Shown piece after piece: positions 31,125 through 41,241 of a DNA stretch of 41,276 nt. The notes beneath the pieces are model-generated. The model searched no databases and was not told where the DNA came from. It saw only the letters and a list, made by a program, of their open reading frames with translations. The position numbers were made by a program, and so were the translations under genes. This DNA is from Chara braunii (taxonomy: Eukaryota; Streptophyta; Charophyceae; Charales; Characeae), in the NCBI GenBank assembly GCA_003427395.1, contig BFEA01000360.1:741976-783251 (forward strand), written 5' to 3'. The number at the start of each line of letters is the position of its first letter. Positions within the stretch are counted from its first letter, which is position 1.

Positions 31125-33125
31125 TCTACTCTCCTCATTCCCTTGTGAATCGCCACATTTATCTTTGCCTTTCCAAACCTTCGGAGTGAGTTTCTCTCAC
31201 ATTCTCTCCATGTTTGTCCATCTCTTCACTTGGTTGCAAATCACTACTTCATTCATTGCTTCATCTAATATTCTGAGCCTTTTTCCTTCATGTATCATTC
31301 ATTTCCTCACATCCTTGTGAATCAGTACTGTGATCTTTGCCTCTTCAAGCCTTGGGAGTGAATTTTTCTCACTTTCTCACCTTGTTTTCATCAATCTTCC
31401 ACTTGGGTGTAATTCACTACTTATGTTCTTCTTCCAACCATTGTTGCGAGCTTCATTTCCTCATGCTTTGTTCATTTTTTCACTTTCATGTAAATCGCCA
31501 TTTCGATTTTGCCTCCACTAATCTTGTGTATGTGTTTATCATCTTTCTCTCATTTTTTTGATCAATCTTTTACTTGGGTGTAATTTGCTACTTGTGTTTT
31601 TGCTTTATTTCCTCATGCATTGTCTATTTTTACACTTTCATAGCAATTGCTACTTTCATTTTTGTCTTCACTAACCTTGTGTATGTCATTTTTCTCTCGT
31701 TGTTTTAATCAATTGTCCACTTAGGTTTAATTCGTTACTTGTGTTTGTGCTTCACCTAGCGTTGTGAGCTTCATTTCCTGATGCTTTTTCTATTTTTTCA
31801 CTTCCATGTAAATCGTTACGACGTTACCTTAATTCTCGCATCTTTCCACCTTTTGTATGTGTTTTATCGTTTTGCTCTCCTTGTTTTAGTCATTCTTCCA
31901 CTTGGGTGTAATTTGCTAGTTGTGTTATTGCTTCAACTCGTGTTGTGAGCTTTATTTCCTTATGCTTTGTCCATTTATCAACTTCCATGTCAATTGATGT
32001 TTTGATTCTTGCCTCCACTAGCCTTGCGTATGCGGTTTGTCATTTTTCTCCCTTTCTTTTGTTCAATCTTCCACTTGTGTATAATTCGCTACTTGTGCTC
32101 TTCCTTCAACTAGTGTTGTGAGCTTCGATTCCTCATCGTGTGCTAACTTTTCACTTTCATATAAATCACTACTTTGATCCTTGCCTCCGCTAGTCATGTG
32201 CATATGTTTTGTTAAGTTTCTCTCATGATTTTCATTAGTCTTTCACTTGGTAGTATTTCGCTTCACCCTTGGGTGTTTCTTCTAGTCATGTGCATGTGTT
32301 TTGTTATGTTTCTCTCATTGTTTCCATCAATCTTCCACTTGGTAATATGCTTTACCCTTGAGTGCTTCTTTTAGTTATGGGTGTGAGTTTTGTCAAGTTT
32401 TTCTTATGGTTTCCATCAATCTTCCACTTTGTGGTATTTCGCTTCTCCCTTCAGTGTTTTTTTTAGTCATGTGCATGTGTTTTGTCAAGTTTCTCTTATG
32501 ATTTTCATCAATTCTCCGCTTCGTAGTATTTTCGTTCACCCATTAGTGTTTCTTCTAGTCATGTGCATGTGTGTTGTCAAGTTACTCTCATGGTTTTCAT
32601 CAATCTTCCACTTGGTAGAATTTCATTTCACCGTTGAGTGCTTTGTCTAGTCATGTGCATGCGCTCCGTCAAGTTTCTCTCATGGTTTTCATCAATCTTC
32701 CACTTGGTAGTATTTCGCTTCACTCTAGTATGTTTTCAAGTCATGTGCATGTGTTTTGTCAAGTTTCTCTCATGGTTTCCATAAATCTCCTACTTCGCAG
32801 TATTTCGCTTCACCCTTGAGTGCTTCCTCTAGTCATGTGCATATGTTTTGTTAAGTTTCTCTTATGGTTTCCATCAACCTTCCACTTGGTAGTATTTCGT
32901 TTCACCCTTAACTGCTTATTCTAGTCATGTGCATGTGTTTTCTCAAGTTCCTCTCATGGTTTACATCAATGTTCCACTTGGTAGTATTGCGCTCCACACT
33001 TGAGTACTTATTCTAGTGATATGAATATGTTTTGTCTAGTTTCTCTCATGACTTTCGTCAGTCTTCCACTTGGTAGTATCTCGCTTTAGTCTTGAGTGCT
33101 TCATCTAGTCGTGGGCATGTTTGTA
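31125..33125 (+). repeat. Two-part satellite: ~180-bp dimer passing into 92-bp monomers
   Basis: From 31125 to about 32190 the phrase CTTCCACTTGGGTGTAATTCGCTACTTGTG recurs about every 175-190 bases, alternating with a related half-unit (CACTTCCATGTAAATCGCTACTTTGA). One unit is shortened by about 40 bases. From 32191 a 92-bp monomer starting GTCATGTGCATGTGTTTTGT repeats ten times (starts near 32191, 32285, 32375, 32467, 32559, 32651, 32740, 32833, 32925, 33017) and decays after 33109. The frames inside are repeat translations. Confidence 0.9.
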
Positions 33126-33334
33126 GGACTGTGTCTTCTCATCATTAGAGCATGTCACCCCTCCCGTGCGCTCTATTCGAACCCCGCTACTCCCACCTTA
33201 GTGTAGTATGTCGGAACCCATGTCTACTTTGTCTAAGTTGTCCTTTCCTACCCCACCGTGTTCTATTAGAACCCTACTAACCCTACTCTAGTGTGACTAA
33301 CCCCAATTGTGCTTCCCCTAATTTGGATAGGATC
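33126..33334. other. Short region with a roughly 97-bp duplication
   Basis: Two loosely similar C-rich segments, from about 33155 and about 33252, share TCTATT(C/A)GAACCC and TAGTGT at the same spacing. No gene. Confidence 0.45.
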
Positions 33335-33804
33335 TTACAATCTGAATGTTTCATACGATCTCCGCCTCCTTGCGCGATAGACCAATTCTAGTCCACGTGT
33401 TGGGAGAACCACCAGGCAAAAGGGTAGGTAGATGTTGTTGTTGCTGATGATGTTGCTGATACTGTTGTTTCTCCTGTTGTTGCTGCTTGAGGATAAAGTA
33501 CTTGACCTTTGCTGCTGCGAGAACCACCGTTTGACCCTGGCCAAAGGCCTGTCCGGAATTGTTGACTGTTCGACGCAATCAAGGGGTACAAAAAAACAAC
33601 CCCCGCCAAACAAAGGAGATGGGGGCTGAAACTTGGCGGGCCCCATGTCGGAGGAATAAGTAGATAACATGCAAAGTCCCCTGGCCATCTGAGTCCATTT
33701 TCCTGCGAAACCGAAGAATCGACTTCCCCGAACTGTTCACTTAGAGCTTCGGGCAAAGACCAAAATAGGCAAGTAGGGGCAAACGACAGCGGAATCAGGC
33801 CCAA
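33335..33804 (-). other. Gln-rich frame of uncertain coding status
   Basis: On the minus strand one frame has a CAG/CAA-based run (LKQQQQEKQQYQQHHQQQQH) between VVLAAAKVKYFI and a Pro/Gly segment; two overlapping frames are also open. The triplet repeat (33430-33490) explains the open frames, so coding is doubtful. If real, it may be a fragment of a transposon Gag or a transcription-factor-like low-complexity region. Confidence 0.25.
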
Positions 33805-34083
33805 ATGTAGGAGGGTCGTCTGCAGGGTAAGTACAGGGGTTCTACAAAGTTACAGAGTCAAGTCACATCGTTTGGGGCAACAAACGAAAATCTGTGTTTT
33901 TCACCTCTCACCAACTACAAAAATCTGAAAAATCGAAATTAAGGAAATCTAAGTTTTCTGTGAATTTGAGGTTTCTGCAAATCTGAGTTTTCTGCAAAAT
34001 TAAAGTTTCCTGTGAACCCGAGGCTTAGACGACACAAGAGAGGCATGACCGATACTAAGAAGTAGGAAGATGCCCTAGGCCGA

Positions 34084-34398
34084 CAACCACTTACCTTCTT
34101 CTTCCTCCACATCCATCACCAATCCACCATAGTCAACCACCTTGCACCTTCTTCTTCCTCCACCTCCTTCATCCATCCACCATAGCCAACCACCTTGCAC
34201 CTTCTTCCTCCTACACCTCCATCACTCATCCATCATATCCAACCACCTTACACCTTCTTTGTCCCCCACCTCCATCACCCATCCACCATAGCTAACCGCC
34301 TTGAACCATCTTCCTCCTCCACCTCCGTCACCCGTCCACCATAGCCAACCACCATGCATCTTCCTCCTCCTCCACCTTCATCACCCATCCACCATAGA
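34084..34398 (+). repeat. 53-bp minisatellite, six units
   Basis: Units start CAACCACC at 34084, 34134, 34187, 34240, 34293 and 34346, with a partial seventh at 34399. Spacing is 53 bases except the first (50). Units are pyrimidine-rich (CTTCCTCCTCCACC, then CATCCACCATAGC). Confidence 0.95.
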
Positions 34399-34415
34399 CA
34401 ACCACCTTTCACCTT

Positions 34416-34929
34416 GTCTATGTTCTTTGTGAACCCTCTATCTAGGTTTTTATGAATGATGTGAACTGGATGTTGTCCTACCCTCTCTTCTCCACATCGT
34501 TTTGAAAAAGTGTATTATTCTAATTCCATTTGATTTCGTGTACAGGGATCTATGTGCATATATTGTAATATAGACTCAAGTAGATAATCAAATTAGATAA
34601 GCAAAGTTGAGTAATGCTCTTGGTAATATCCTCTCAGGGTAAACTTGTAAGGTATTCAGCCTCCAATTTGATAATTGAAGTGTATAGAAGTTGGATAATG
34701 CTCTTTGTTCGATGCCTTGAACTGTGAGGTTCCTAGGCCTCGACTTTGACATTTGCAATGAACAAGTGAGATTATGCAAATTGATTCGAACTTTGTGATT
34801 ATTGATTGTTGGTAACACGTGGTCTGTGTTCGTTGTGCACTCCCTGTCTATGTTCTTTGTGCGCTCTATGTCCATGTTTTTTATGAACGATGTGAACTAG
34901 AAGCTGTCATATCCTCCCTTCTTCACATC
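34416..34929 (+). repeat. Direct repeat of about 83 bp, copies 430 bp apart
   Basis: 34416-34498 and 34846-34929 both start GTCTATGTTCTTTGTG and share TATGAA(T/C)GATGTGAACT and a CTTC(T/)CCACATC-like end. The sequence between is AT-rich with no gene. Confidence 0.8.
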
Positions 34930-36357
34930 AGTGACCATCTCTCCAATAAACAAAATCATCTCTAGGATATATACAAATTCCTTGCAAAGTGATTAACTCA
35001 CACTTTGCATCCAACACAAAAGGTCAAAATGATGCAAAGTTCAACGTTTTATTCAACTTTAGCTTTGTGTGCCATTAGATTGACTTTTGGTAAAAAATGA
35101 CTCTCAATTATTATAAGGACTCCATTTCATCCACTTTCACCTCAGGAAAACTCATATAAGCATATTTAAACGCACTTGACAACCGATCTAAATTGAAAAG
35201 AATCTACACAATGTGAAATGCAGGTTAACTATTGTCTTGGAACCCTTTTATGTTTGGAAGTTCAAATTGATATATGGTTTTTCGTAGTCTGAATTTGATT
35301 TTGTTTATGTTTAGAATACCATTGTTCCTCATACGATTTGACTCACTCTTCAAATTTGGAAGTTCGTTATTCCTTGCAAAATGCGAGTTGACTCGTGCTT
35401 CACATCTTGTAATCCAGGTTAACTATCACATCGTTCTTGTCGTAGAATCCCTCTATGTTTGAAAGCACAAATGAATGTGGTTTTTCATCGTCTTCATTTG
35501 ATTCCTTCTATTTGTGGAAGACCACTGTTCTTTAAGAAATAAGAATTGACTCGCTCTTCAAATTTAAAAGACCATTATCCATGTGAAATGCGAATTGACT
35601 CGTAATTAAAATCCCCTCTATGCGAAGTGCGAGTTAACCCTTAATTTGCATTCTCATCTGCTTGTTTAGCTACATATCACTCTTGTATTGTAATATTTTG
35701 TGTTCTGCTCTTGTTTCTTGATCTTTACTCTTAATTTTGATTCTCATCAACTTCTCTAGTTGCATGTCACTCTTGTATCGTCATGTTCTATGTTTCGCTC
35801 TTGTTTCGTGATCTTTCAGCGTTTTAGAGCCTAAAGACGGTTAACGGAGACCTCAATTTTCTAACCACTTGTCAGACCATTTATAACAAAACCCACGGAT
35901 CATTTTAACCAAACTTGCCACCAATTCATAGAGTCGAGATCATACTAACTACTTACCAAAAAAAAAAAAAAAAAAAACCATTAAAAGACCTATAAAACAA
36001 CAAGACAAAAGTGTGTTTTAATGCAAAATTCACTCATTTAAGTTTTTGGGATTTTTCAGGGCTAACCAAACTAGTCAACTCCAAGACCCCAACAAACACC
36101 AAACTTGACACACACAGACCTTGACCAAAAATAAAACAGGGCAAAAAAAAAAAAAAGTAAAAAAAAAAAGTAAAAAAAAAAACAAAAAATGATCTGCAAT
36201 GTATTTTTCAGGGTTGAAGGGGTTAACCAGGGCTGAAAACTGGGGTCCCTGTTAACCGCTTATGGTAGATCTATGACCTCAAGATATGTTATTATGATTA
36301 TTTTTTTGGTATTATTTTCACCTCATTGTATTGCTCCCTGTGTGTGCGTCTCTTCAA
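34930..36357. other. AT-rich non-coding region with duplications
   Basis: A block of about 194 bases is duplicated in tandem (AGGTTAACTAT at 35222 and 35416, with following CCCT(T/C)TATGTTTG and TGACTCG(C/T)(T/A)CTTCAAATTT text). A second pair starts near 35650 and 35740 (TGCATTCTCATC and TGATTCTCATC, each followed by CACTCTTGTAT). An A20 run lies at 35958-35977 and an A-rich stretch at 36138-36190. No gene. Confidence 0.55.
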
Positions 36358-36597
36358 ATGGGTTCCGAGAACGTCCTGTCTGCCACGCCACAGTCACGAG
36401 AACGTCGTGGAGAATACGACGTTCAAGCCTATAGTTCTTATGACATTGGACGCTCCTTGCAACAACTCACATGATCTTAAAGAGATTTTTCGTTGTTAAC
36501 ATCTGCAAATAAATTTTGTTCAGACACGACGATTCAGTTTTGCCGTCTTCAATATGTTCGCTTTGCTAACAATGTCGATGGTTAGTACGTAGGTGAC

Positions 36598-36801
36598 ATG
36601 CAGATGCAGGGTACTATTGAGAATCGGGAAGTGTGCACCATGCCCAATGCACTAGTTTTGGTAGATACAGACTTCTACGGGGTGTTTGAGACCACAGGTT
36701 CAACTTGTGAAGAGCGAGCCCACGAACAATGTGAAAGCATGAAAATTACGCAACCGGTTGTAGGTGACTACAAGAGCTCGTTAGTGGATACCGATTTCTG
36801 A
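36598..36801 (+). pseudogene. N-terminal segment with two VDTDFYG-type motifs
   Basis: ATG 36598 opens a 67-codon frame holding LVDTDFYG at 36661-36681 and again LVDTDF at 36784, where the next codon is TGA (36799) in place of the expected Tyr. A third copy of the motif occurs in the next frame at 37044. It lies just upstream of the DUF7869-like relic and may be its N-terminal region or a first exon. A further upstream ATG frame (36358-36474, 38 residues) could also belong. The role of the motif is unknown. Confidence 0.45.
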
Positions 36802-37001
36802 AGTGTGTCCGACGGCGAAAAGCTAGAGGAACCATCAACTTTGTGTGATGGTGAACAACGAACTCTCCCGTAGGTGTATTGAGTATGTTGCTACACCTGC
36901 AACCGCCACCGACAACACCTAAGAACAAAACTTGAAACAGTAGACATATTGTTTTTGTAGAGATCGCTTTATTTGGCACGCCGGATAATGCAAGGACTAA
37001 T

Positions 37002-38663
37002 TTGTACAGTACCCCGGATGAGAATCACAGACCGGTTGCTTTCGTAGACACGGATTTCTATGGTATGCCGAAGCCGTTGGATGTGCCAGGGAACGTCCCA
37101 AGGGACATGACCCAGGGTTCCCCGACTTCGAACCGTCCAGGAACTCTCGAGGCAATTTATCACGTCTTGCCACACCCCCTGCCTGGCGGAAGGAGAAGTT
37201 ACATTCGGAAAAACAAGCCCATTAGGAAGTTCATACATTAAAAAAGAGTGAAATCTTGACTAGATGAAACTGACATCGCCCTCATTATAACATACAAGTG
37301 TTGTAAAAACAAGTGTCTTCTGACCCTAGTCATTGATGACGACAAACTGGTCCATGAAGCGTACTACAAAATGTCCATGGAAAAGAGGATTGAGTGGTGG
37401 ATGCCAACACGTGAAAATTTCATTATCCTTTTGGGTGGTTTGGAGAGAGTCGAACCAGTGCAGTGTAGGCGACATGTGTGCATCGCCGGTTCGTGTAGAA
37501 TGATAGAAATATGTCGTAATACTCACCGTCGATATAAGTATCGCAAGTGGGACGGGGTCGTCCGTGACCAGCATGCTCAATAAGGTTTGTCGAACCCGGA
37601 ACCCGAGTACACATCCATGCTCGCTCGTGTGACAAGTTTTATCGACAAACACGGTGATGGTATGCCTAACGAAATGGTTATAAGGGGGACCGCAGAGAGA
37701 CCTAAAATCATAATCCCGCTGTGTTTTACCAAGTTGCTTGTCTATGAGTCTATCAAGGCAGACTTAGTAGCGGTGGGTCACGCGGCTGTCTCCGAGTAAG
37801 TGTTTTACTCCATATGGACGAAGTACTTGCGACATGTCCACCTTGCGAAATCTAAATCGTTCACCAAGTGTGGTGAGTGTGTGCGCTTTAAACAGGGTAG
37901 ATACAACACCCCTCCTGGTTGTGAGCGTGACGAGTTCGAACAAGAGCTCCGTCAACACCGACTTGATCCAGTCGCTCACTGTCACGATTACACTGACAGG
38001 AAGCTTCGTTCCATTTTGAAGCCCAACAAATACCTCCGACTTATCATCGAGGGAATGGATCAGAAAAAGACAACCATTCCTCGCATCGGCATGTTTAATT
38101 ACTCTAAGGAACTAAAGCATGACCAAATGATGAAGATGAACCTCACCGTAGTTGTTGCTCACAAAAGGAAACTGTCTATTTACATATACACTTATTTGCC
38201 TTTCTACCCGCACGATTCCAGCGGGACTATCACATGCATCATGTGGACTCTATGCGAGCTGCAGTCGTCCAGACAGAGATGGTCTCCCCACCTACGAATC
38301 GAGGCGAACAACTATTGGACGGAGAACAAAAACGAGTACTTGATGGCCTTGGTCTCAATTCTGGTGAAGTTCACAATTTTCGAAGATGTCCAAGTGGGAT
38401 TCATGTTGGTTGGGCACACGCACCCAAACATAGATGTGACTTTTAGTGTATTTTCAAAATTAATAAGGGACAACAGTTCTTAAACCATGAAGCAATTGTT
38501 TTCTCTTATCGAGTCGTAGCACAAAATACCACCGAAGTGCATCGAGTTTGATCATATTGCCGATTTTCGGAGTACTGTGGATCTGTACGTCGATAAGACC
38601 ATCGTCGGTGTTTTGAAGCCCCACCTTTTCAAATTCTACATGTTGGACAAAGTACAATCATGA
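37002..38663 (+). pseudogene. DUF7869-type protein, broken by nonsense codons
   Basis: A single frame runs for 1.66 kb, interrupted only by stops at 37239, 37257, 37581, 37797, 38481, 38517 and 38661. In order: VAFVDTDFYG, a Cys cluster (KCCKNKCLL, 37292 on), RRHVCIAGSCRMIEICRNTH (37470 on), SFIDKHGDGMPNE, FYSIWTKYLRHVHLAKSKSF with CGEC, then the core. The core has IIEGMDQKKTTIPR (38049 on), VVVAHKRKLSIYIYT, a WTENKNEYLMALVSILVKF helix and VGFMLVGHTHPNIDVTFS. From memory these match the DUF7869 family (GMDQ, DNxxxENKN, GHTHxxID), widespread in plants, algae and fungi and plausibly RNase H-like and transposase-derived. The Asp before ENKN appears to be Asn (EANN), so a likely catalytic residue is changed. 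I rate the family call moderate. Confidence 0.62.
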
Positions 38664-39581
38664 TTTACTAGAACTTTTCTATAAATAAGGAATGGAAGCC
38701 GGAGGGAAGACTCGTCCACTTTTCTCGGTTGTCAATGGTGAGTATGCAAGCGCTGCTTCCCCCTCACGACTGTCTGTTGTTCCCCGTATTGTGAGGGCTG
38801 ATTCCTGGTCACACGTAAGAATGTCCAAGAATTCGTCAATATCTTGGAACAACATAGACATATGTGGCAAACATACCACAAGGAAGAGGTTGAAAAAAAG
38901 GAGAGTGCCATGTCTTACAGGAAAGTCGTCTTTGCCGAGGTGGATGATATATTGGAAAAGCAAAAGAAGAAGAAGGAGGATGCGATGGACACACCCACCA
39001 CCGGAATCTACCCTCACTCATTTTGGTCAGAACGCTCCGTCAAAACATTCATCGAAGCTCCAGAAACCAGCCCTCCTTCACCCGGGTCTTCGCCAGTTTT
39101 TGTTGGACTGAGGAAGGAGTGCCCATAACTCAACTTGGACCCGAGGTGCCATATTAAGGAGTATTTCTTTATTAGACCGCCCGATGAGGATGTTGCTGAT
39201 GACGTCAAATTCTGGGTGGGCAGAGCTAAACGTGGGCTTATCCACGACCCTGTGAATGCAAAATTTGAGAATGTCTATTTAGAGTATTGGGTGCCTACTG
39301 GTCACACGTTAGATGTTCGGGAAAGATACTCTAGCGCCTGGACAAAAAAGTGAAAACTTTCCACTTCTGAAGTGACTCAATATCAATGTGCCGACACTAT
39401 AGCTTTCGCCTACAGAAGGTCATTTCGCGAAGGCATGAACGAAAACAAATTCACTAAAGGCCTTACAATACCCGCATCCGTCTGCGAGAAGACACTAGTG
39501 GCCCTAGGCGACGACTATATTAGTAGTCCGTCGGACGGGCCATTTACTTATATGCGAACTAATCCGGATTTGTTGGTCTGA
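38664..39581 (+). pseudogene. C-terminal part of the DUF7869-type relic
   Basis: A frameshift near 38662 leads to SINKEWKPEGRL in another frame, and the original frame returns by about 38820. Then follow a charged helix (HMWQTYHKEEVEKKESAMSY, ILEKQKKKKED), a Pro/Ser linker, stop 39126, a compact segment resembling a small beta-barrel (YFFIRPPDEDVADDVKFWVG, VYLEYWVPTG), stop 39351 and a final segment (GMNENKFTKGLTIPASVCEK) ending at TGA 39579. A similar FW(V/I)GK-type C-terminal domain occurs, as I recall, in other members of this family. No integrase or gag motif is present. Confidence 0.5.
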
Positions 39582-39688
39582 GGATTTACTTCGACATACC
39601 TCTAGTTGCGCAAAGTGGTTGGCAAAAAACAACTATCTATTGCCCGTGAAGTTAATTGCGAACTAATTTTGATTTCCTGTCCTATAGG

Positions 39689-40125
39689 ATGAATGTGGAC
39701 GACGCACCATCGTGTGACATTGTATACGAAACATTGTACGAAACCTCCTCGCCAGAGAGCGACTATTATATCCAATTTCAACATCCAAACAGAAAGCTCA
39801 TCATAATGAACATATATGGGCGTAGAATTTGACCAGTCTCGATGCCAATTATCTGCATCCCGAGGCTTACATTCAACCCAAAAGACGCATAATCGGTGGA
39901 CAGACAACAATAGTTCACGATAGAAAGTTAGGTATGCAGTATCTTTACTGGAAGTTATAAGAAGTTCAACGTGAACAAGATCATTTCAACCATGAGGAGA
40001 ACGTCCATGTCGACGATCTGATAGAGGCGTCGTACTGACTGCGCTTTGAACAAGACTAAGATTGTATGGATGACCAACATGCTAAAATTCACGCTCAGTA
40101 CTGCATCGGGAAACCTAGTTGCATT
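39689..40125 (+). pseudogene. Second broken reading frame, unrecognised protein
   Basis: ATG 39689 opens 47 codons (MNVDDAPSCDIVYETLYETS, then YYIQFQHPNRK) to TGA 39830. Coding-like text resumes in the +1 frame (SLDANYLHPEAYIQPKRRI, IVHDRKLGMQYLYWKL, then VQREQDHFNHEENVHVDDLI) with stops near 39957, 40035 and 40056. It lies 107 bases after the DUF7869-type relic, same strand, and shows the same kind of decay, so it may belong to the same unit. No family was recognised. A further frame, 40046-40342, overlaps its end and is doubtful. Confidence 0.4.
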
Positions 40126-40342
40126 TCCTGGTGATCGTAGACTACAATGGCCAAGCTCGTCTATACTAATGCTTTTCACGGCGGTGAAGGTTTATGGCAA
40201 AAAAATTAGAGTTTTTTGTTTGGTGAGGGAAGAATTTTCCGAGCCCACTTCTGCGGGTGCTCTGAGGCGCTTCCGGGATCGGATTCGTATAGATCCTGCA
40301 ATAGATCATTGCTCTAATGAAATAAATGAGTTCAAGGGTTGA

Positions 40343-40987
40343 CTGTTTGGTTCATGCACAACTTCACTTCTTTTTCGAGTTATATAAGTAGATATTCTTC
40401 ACGTTGGAACACAAGGATAACTACAATGATGTTGTTCTCCGAAAAGTGGAGCATCACCGCTCAGGTGTCCAAACATTACAATTTGTAGGTGGTAGACGTA
40501 GAAAGATCTGTAACTCTCCATGTTGTGAAGTAGGACACAAGTCACCATGATGTTTTTTAGTCACCCTGAAACTCCTAGTTCAGACTTCCTCTTAGAAGAT
40601 GTTTCGATTTTTGACTTTTCGACGCTCAACAATCGCGCATTGCACATAAGTTCGAGTTAAATCCGTGTTGTAGTGACCCTAAACACACCCTACTCAGACT
40701 CCAACTTCGAGGAAGTGCCATTTCCCACTTTTCTGCGCTGAATGATCGTGTACTTTACATAAGTCCGAGTCAACTCACTATTGTGTTTCACATCGTCCTC
40801 ACGTTTGTCCAGAAGTTATGCCATTGTGATCATGTGCAGTGTTGACCCTCATGTTGTATAGAAAATATGTCCTCTTCCATTTATCCCTACCGTCTTAACC
40901 CGAAAACAAGGTACGCACCTTGTATTCAAGTTACCTATGAAAAACGGGTTCGAAGAAATCGCTGTTAAATTTTTGAATAGAAGTTAC
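40343..40987. other. Non-coding, with a ~114-bp tandem duplication and a hairpin
   Basis: 40559-40672 and 40673-40787 are diverged tandem copies (CAGACT(T/C)C, then TTTTC(G/T)(A/G)CGCT, then ACATAAGT(T/C)CGAGT). A 7-base-pair hairpin (ACAAGGT, loop ACGC, ACCTTGT) lies at 40906-40923. No gene. Confidence 0.6.
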
Positions 40988-41021
40988 CCTCGAATACAAG
41001 ATGCGTATCTTGTATTCGAGG
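40988..41021. repeat. Perfect hairpin, 15-bp stem, GCGT loop
   Basis: CCTCGAATACAAGAT at 40988-41002 and its exact complement at 41007-41021. It resembles the smaller hairpin at 40906 (both have an ACAAG(A/G)T/A(T/C)CTTGT stem). It lies just before the CT microsatellite; it could be a folded transcript end or a transposon relic. Confidence 0.9.
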
Positions 41022-41044
41022 TGTGCCTTGAATTTCTCATGTAA

Positions 41045-41095
41045 CTCTCTCTCTCTCTCTCTCCCTGGTGTACGTTATCCAAGCACTCGGGCGCT

Positions 41096-41150
<55 letters not shown>
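41045..41150. repeat. (CT)n microsatellites
   Basis: Two CT runs, 41045-41062 and 41099-41150, separated by 36 bases. The frame translated as a Ser/Leu repeat is an artefact of them. Confidence 0.97.
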
Positions 41151-41151
<1 letters not shown>

Positions 41152-41203
41152 GCGTGAGTTGTCCACACACCTGCTTCCACACAGAAGTTCAATTCTCTCT
41201 CTC

Positions 41204-41241
41204 CTGTCTCTTATACACATCTAGATGTGTATAAGAGACAG
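41204..41241. other. Nextera mate-pair junction adapter (artefact)
   Basis: CTGTCTCTTATACACATCT at 41204-41222 is followed directly by its reverse complement AGATGTGTATAAGAGACAG at 41223-41241. These are the two Tn5 mosaic ends joined head to head, as produced in Illumina Nextera mate-pair circularisation. This is not genomic sequence. Confidence 0.98.

Noticed and set aside
32191-33116. CRISPR-like regular repeats
   Set aside because: Units are contiguous 92-bp monomers with no unique spacers; this is eukaryotic satellite DNA.
37797-37802. GTAAGT as an intron donor at 37796
   Set aside because: Protein similarity continues in the same frame directly after it (FYSIWTKYLRHVHLAK), so a nonsense change is simpler than an intron.
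37002-39581. Alternative genetic code or stop read-through
   Set aside because: All three stop codons occur inside the frame and catalytic or frame damage is also present; both retroelements show the same decay.
41001-41234. Ser/Leu-repeat ORF
   Set aside because: Made of the CT microsatellite and adapter sequence.
41204-41241. Perfect 19-bp palindrome as a transposon end or terminator
   Set aside because: It is exactly the Nextera mate-pair junction, followed by a duplicated distant segment.
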